Shown here in pieces: positions 37,940 through 38,666 of a stretch of 38,666 bases of DNA. Both the position numbers and the translations under genes were made by a program. This DNA is from Prevotella sp. (lineage in GTDB: Bacteria; Bacteroidota; Bacteroidia; Bacteroidales; Bacteroidaceae). The stretch spans positions 1-38,666 of the forward strand of contig JAFYDA010000004.1 in the NCBI GenBank assembly GCA_017545045.1, given 5' to 3'. Each line of letters begins with the position of its first letter. The stretch's first letter is position 1. Under the pieces are notes generated by a model. That model saw nothing but the letters and a program-made list of their open reading frames with translations, was not told the origin of the DNA and did no database searches.

Positions 37940-38012
37940 CGCGGAGTGGAGCAGTTGGTAGCTCGCCAGGCTCATAACCTGGAGGTCGCACGTTCGAATC
38001 CTGCCTCCGCAA
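37940..38012 (+). tRNA. Initiator tRNA-fMet (CAT anticodon)
   Basis: The cloverleaf is complete: acceptor CGCGGAG with CTCCGCA, D-stem GAGC/GCTC, anticodon arm CCAGG-CTCATAA-CCTGG and T-loop TTCGAAT. Initiator marks are the unpaired C1 x A72 and the A11-U24 pair. Of the three G-C pairs usual at 29-41, 30-40 and 31-39, the first is A29-U41. The T-stem has a C52 x C62 mismatch (GCACG with CCTGC). CCA is not encoded. A terminator hairpin follows at 38022. It is placed alone, just before gapA. Confidence 0.93.
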
Positions 38013-38021
38013 CTTTTTAGG

Positions 38022-38060
38022 CCGTATGCCGTTGGATGTCAGCGGAATACGGTTTTTATT
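38022..38060 (+). terminator. Rho-independent terminator of the tRNA gene
   Basis: CCGTAT (38022-38027) pairs with ATACGG (38047-38052), with inner CCG/CGG, followed by TTTTTATTTT. The 38061-38200 stretch is AT-rich with no gene. Confidence 0.82.
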
Positions 38061-38200
38061 TTACAAGGCTCAAATGGCATTAAAGCCGTCCTTAGTTTGT
38101 TTTTTGCAATCTGCGTTTAACAATCTGGCCATTTTTACGTAGTAAACAAATTATTTTTATAAGCCAATTATTTTTTTTTGTTTTATTAAGACAATAACAA

Positions 38201-38231
38201 CTTGCCATGTCTATTTTTTTTTGTAATTTTG
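38201..38231 (+). promoter_or_regulatory. Promoter of gapA
   Basis: CTTG at 38201-38204, a 19-bp spacer with a long T-run, and TAATTTTG at 38224-38231 match the consensus. The leader of about 55 nt includes a TTAA-type repeat (ATTAATTAATTAATTAA). Confidence 0.68.
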
Positions 38232-38288
38232 CGGGCGAAAAAACAATAAGGATAATAATAACCCTATTAATTAATTAATTAAAACAAA

Positions 38289-38666
38289 ATGACAAAAGTT
38301 GCAATTAACGGTTTTGGCCGTATCGGTCGCCTCGCTTTCCGTCAGATGTTCGAGGCTGAAGGTTATGAAGTAGTAGCAATCAACGACTTGACCAGCCCGA
38401 AGATGCTGGCTCATCTGCTGAAGTATGACACCGCTCAGGGTGGTTTCTGTGGCAAGTTCGGTGAGAACAAGCACACTGTTGAGGCTGGTGAGGACTTCAT
38501 CGTTGTCGATGGCAAGAAGATCACCATCTATGCTATTCCTAACGCTGCTGAGCTGCCTTGGGGCAAGCTGGACGTAGACGTTGTTCTGGAGTGCACTGGT
38601 TTCTACACTTCTAAGGAGAAGGCTTCTGCCCACCTGACCGCTGGTGCCAAGAAGGTTGTTATCTCT
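38289..38666 (+). CDS. gapA: Glyceraldehyde-3-phosphate dehydrogenase, 5' part
   Basis: The gene starts with an ATG and runs off the right edge after 126 codons. The N-terminus [20 protein letters not shown] is the Rossmann NAD-binding motif. It is followed by [19 protein letters not shown], the conserved [19 protein letters not shown] and [10 protein letters not shown]. The catalytic Cys lies beyond the window. It works in glycolysis and gluconeogenesis, as does Pgi in this window. The family is secure; the completeness of the gene cannot be judged. Confidence 0.95.
   Translation, partial: MTKVAINGFGRIGRLAFRQMFEAEGYEVVAINDLTSPKMLAHLLKYDTAQGGFCGKFGENKHTVEAGEDFIVVDGKKITIYAIPNAAELPWGKLDVDVVLECTGFYTSKEKASAHLTAGAKKVVIS

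Overview
The window looks like chromosomal DNA of a Bacteroidales species, most likely Prevotella or a close relative (Prevotellaceae). The evidence is the promoter grammar (TTTG or TTG, 19-21 bp, then TAnnTTTG before many genes), the scarcity of strong Shine-Dalgarno sites, Bacteroidetes-restricted families (DUF4230, DUF4738-like, DUF4890-like), a probable type IX secretion C-terminal signal, and a methylmalonyl-CoA mutase pair as used for succinate/propionate metabolism. All of this was read by eye from sequence; no database search was run.

Layout. 1-3.1 kb: a LacI-type regulator (minus), a 600-bp gap holding a probable gene remnant, a cupin(WbuC-like)-MsrA fusion and a small four-CxxC zinc-ribbon protein. 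3.1-7.7 kb: fabD (minus), divergent from a tightly overlapped operon of an RsmF-like rRNA m5C methyltransferase, thyA, folA and an uncharacterised ATP-grasp protein. 7.8-9.9 kb: pgi with an overlapping HAD phosphatase. 9.9-11.2 kb: two minus-strand envelope proteins (a lipoprotein and a Spy-like periplasmic protein). 11.3-12.7 kb: two overlapping DUF4230 genes. 12.7-15.2 kb: trmO divergent from a TPR-type sensor histidine kinase, with interlocking promoters.

15.2-19.6 kb: mutA and mutB, separated by a decayed GxxExxY gene inside a pair of 32-bp inverted repeats. 19.6-22.0 kb: a terminator, a 4 x 21-bp tandem repeat and htpG. 22.0-27.1 kb: gyrA followed by two paralogous TPR proteins (minus). 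27.4-36.1 kb: glyA, a 1456-residue secreted CotH-type multidomain protein, two tandem phenylacetate-CoA ligase paralogues and a double-ACT protein, all on the plus strand with short gaps. 36.1-37.8 kb: facing terminators, a candidate small RNA, and a TetR regulator followed by fabG. 37.9-38.7 kb: an initiator tRNA and the 5' part of gapA, which runs off the window.

Most of the window is core metabolism and housekeeping. No complete mobile element, CRISPR array or defence system was seen. The least ordinary items are the GxxExxY remnant with its inverted repeats, the candidate small RNA behind fabG, the initiator tRNA with two non-standard stem positions, the cupin-MsrA fusion, the doubled PaaK plus ACT cluster, and the ATP-grasp protein coupled to folate genes.
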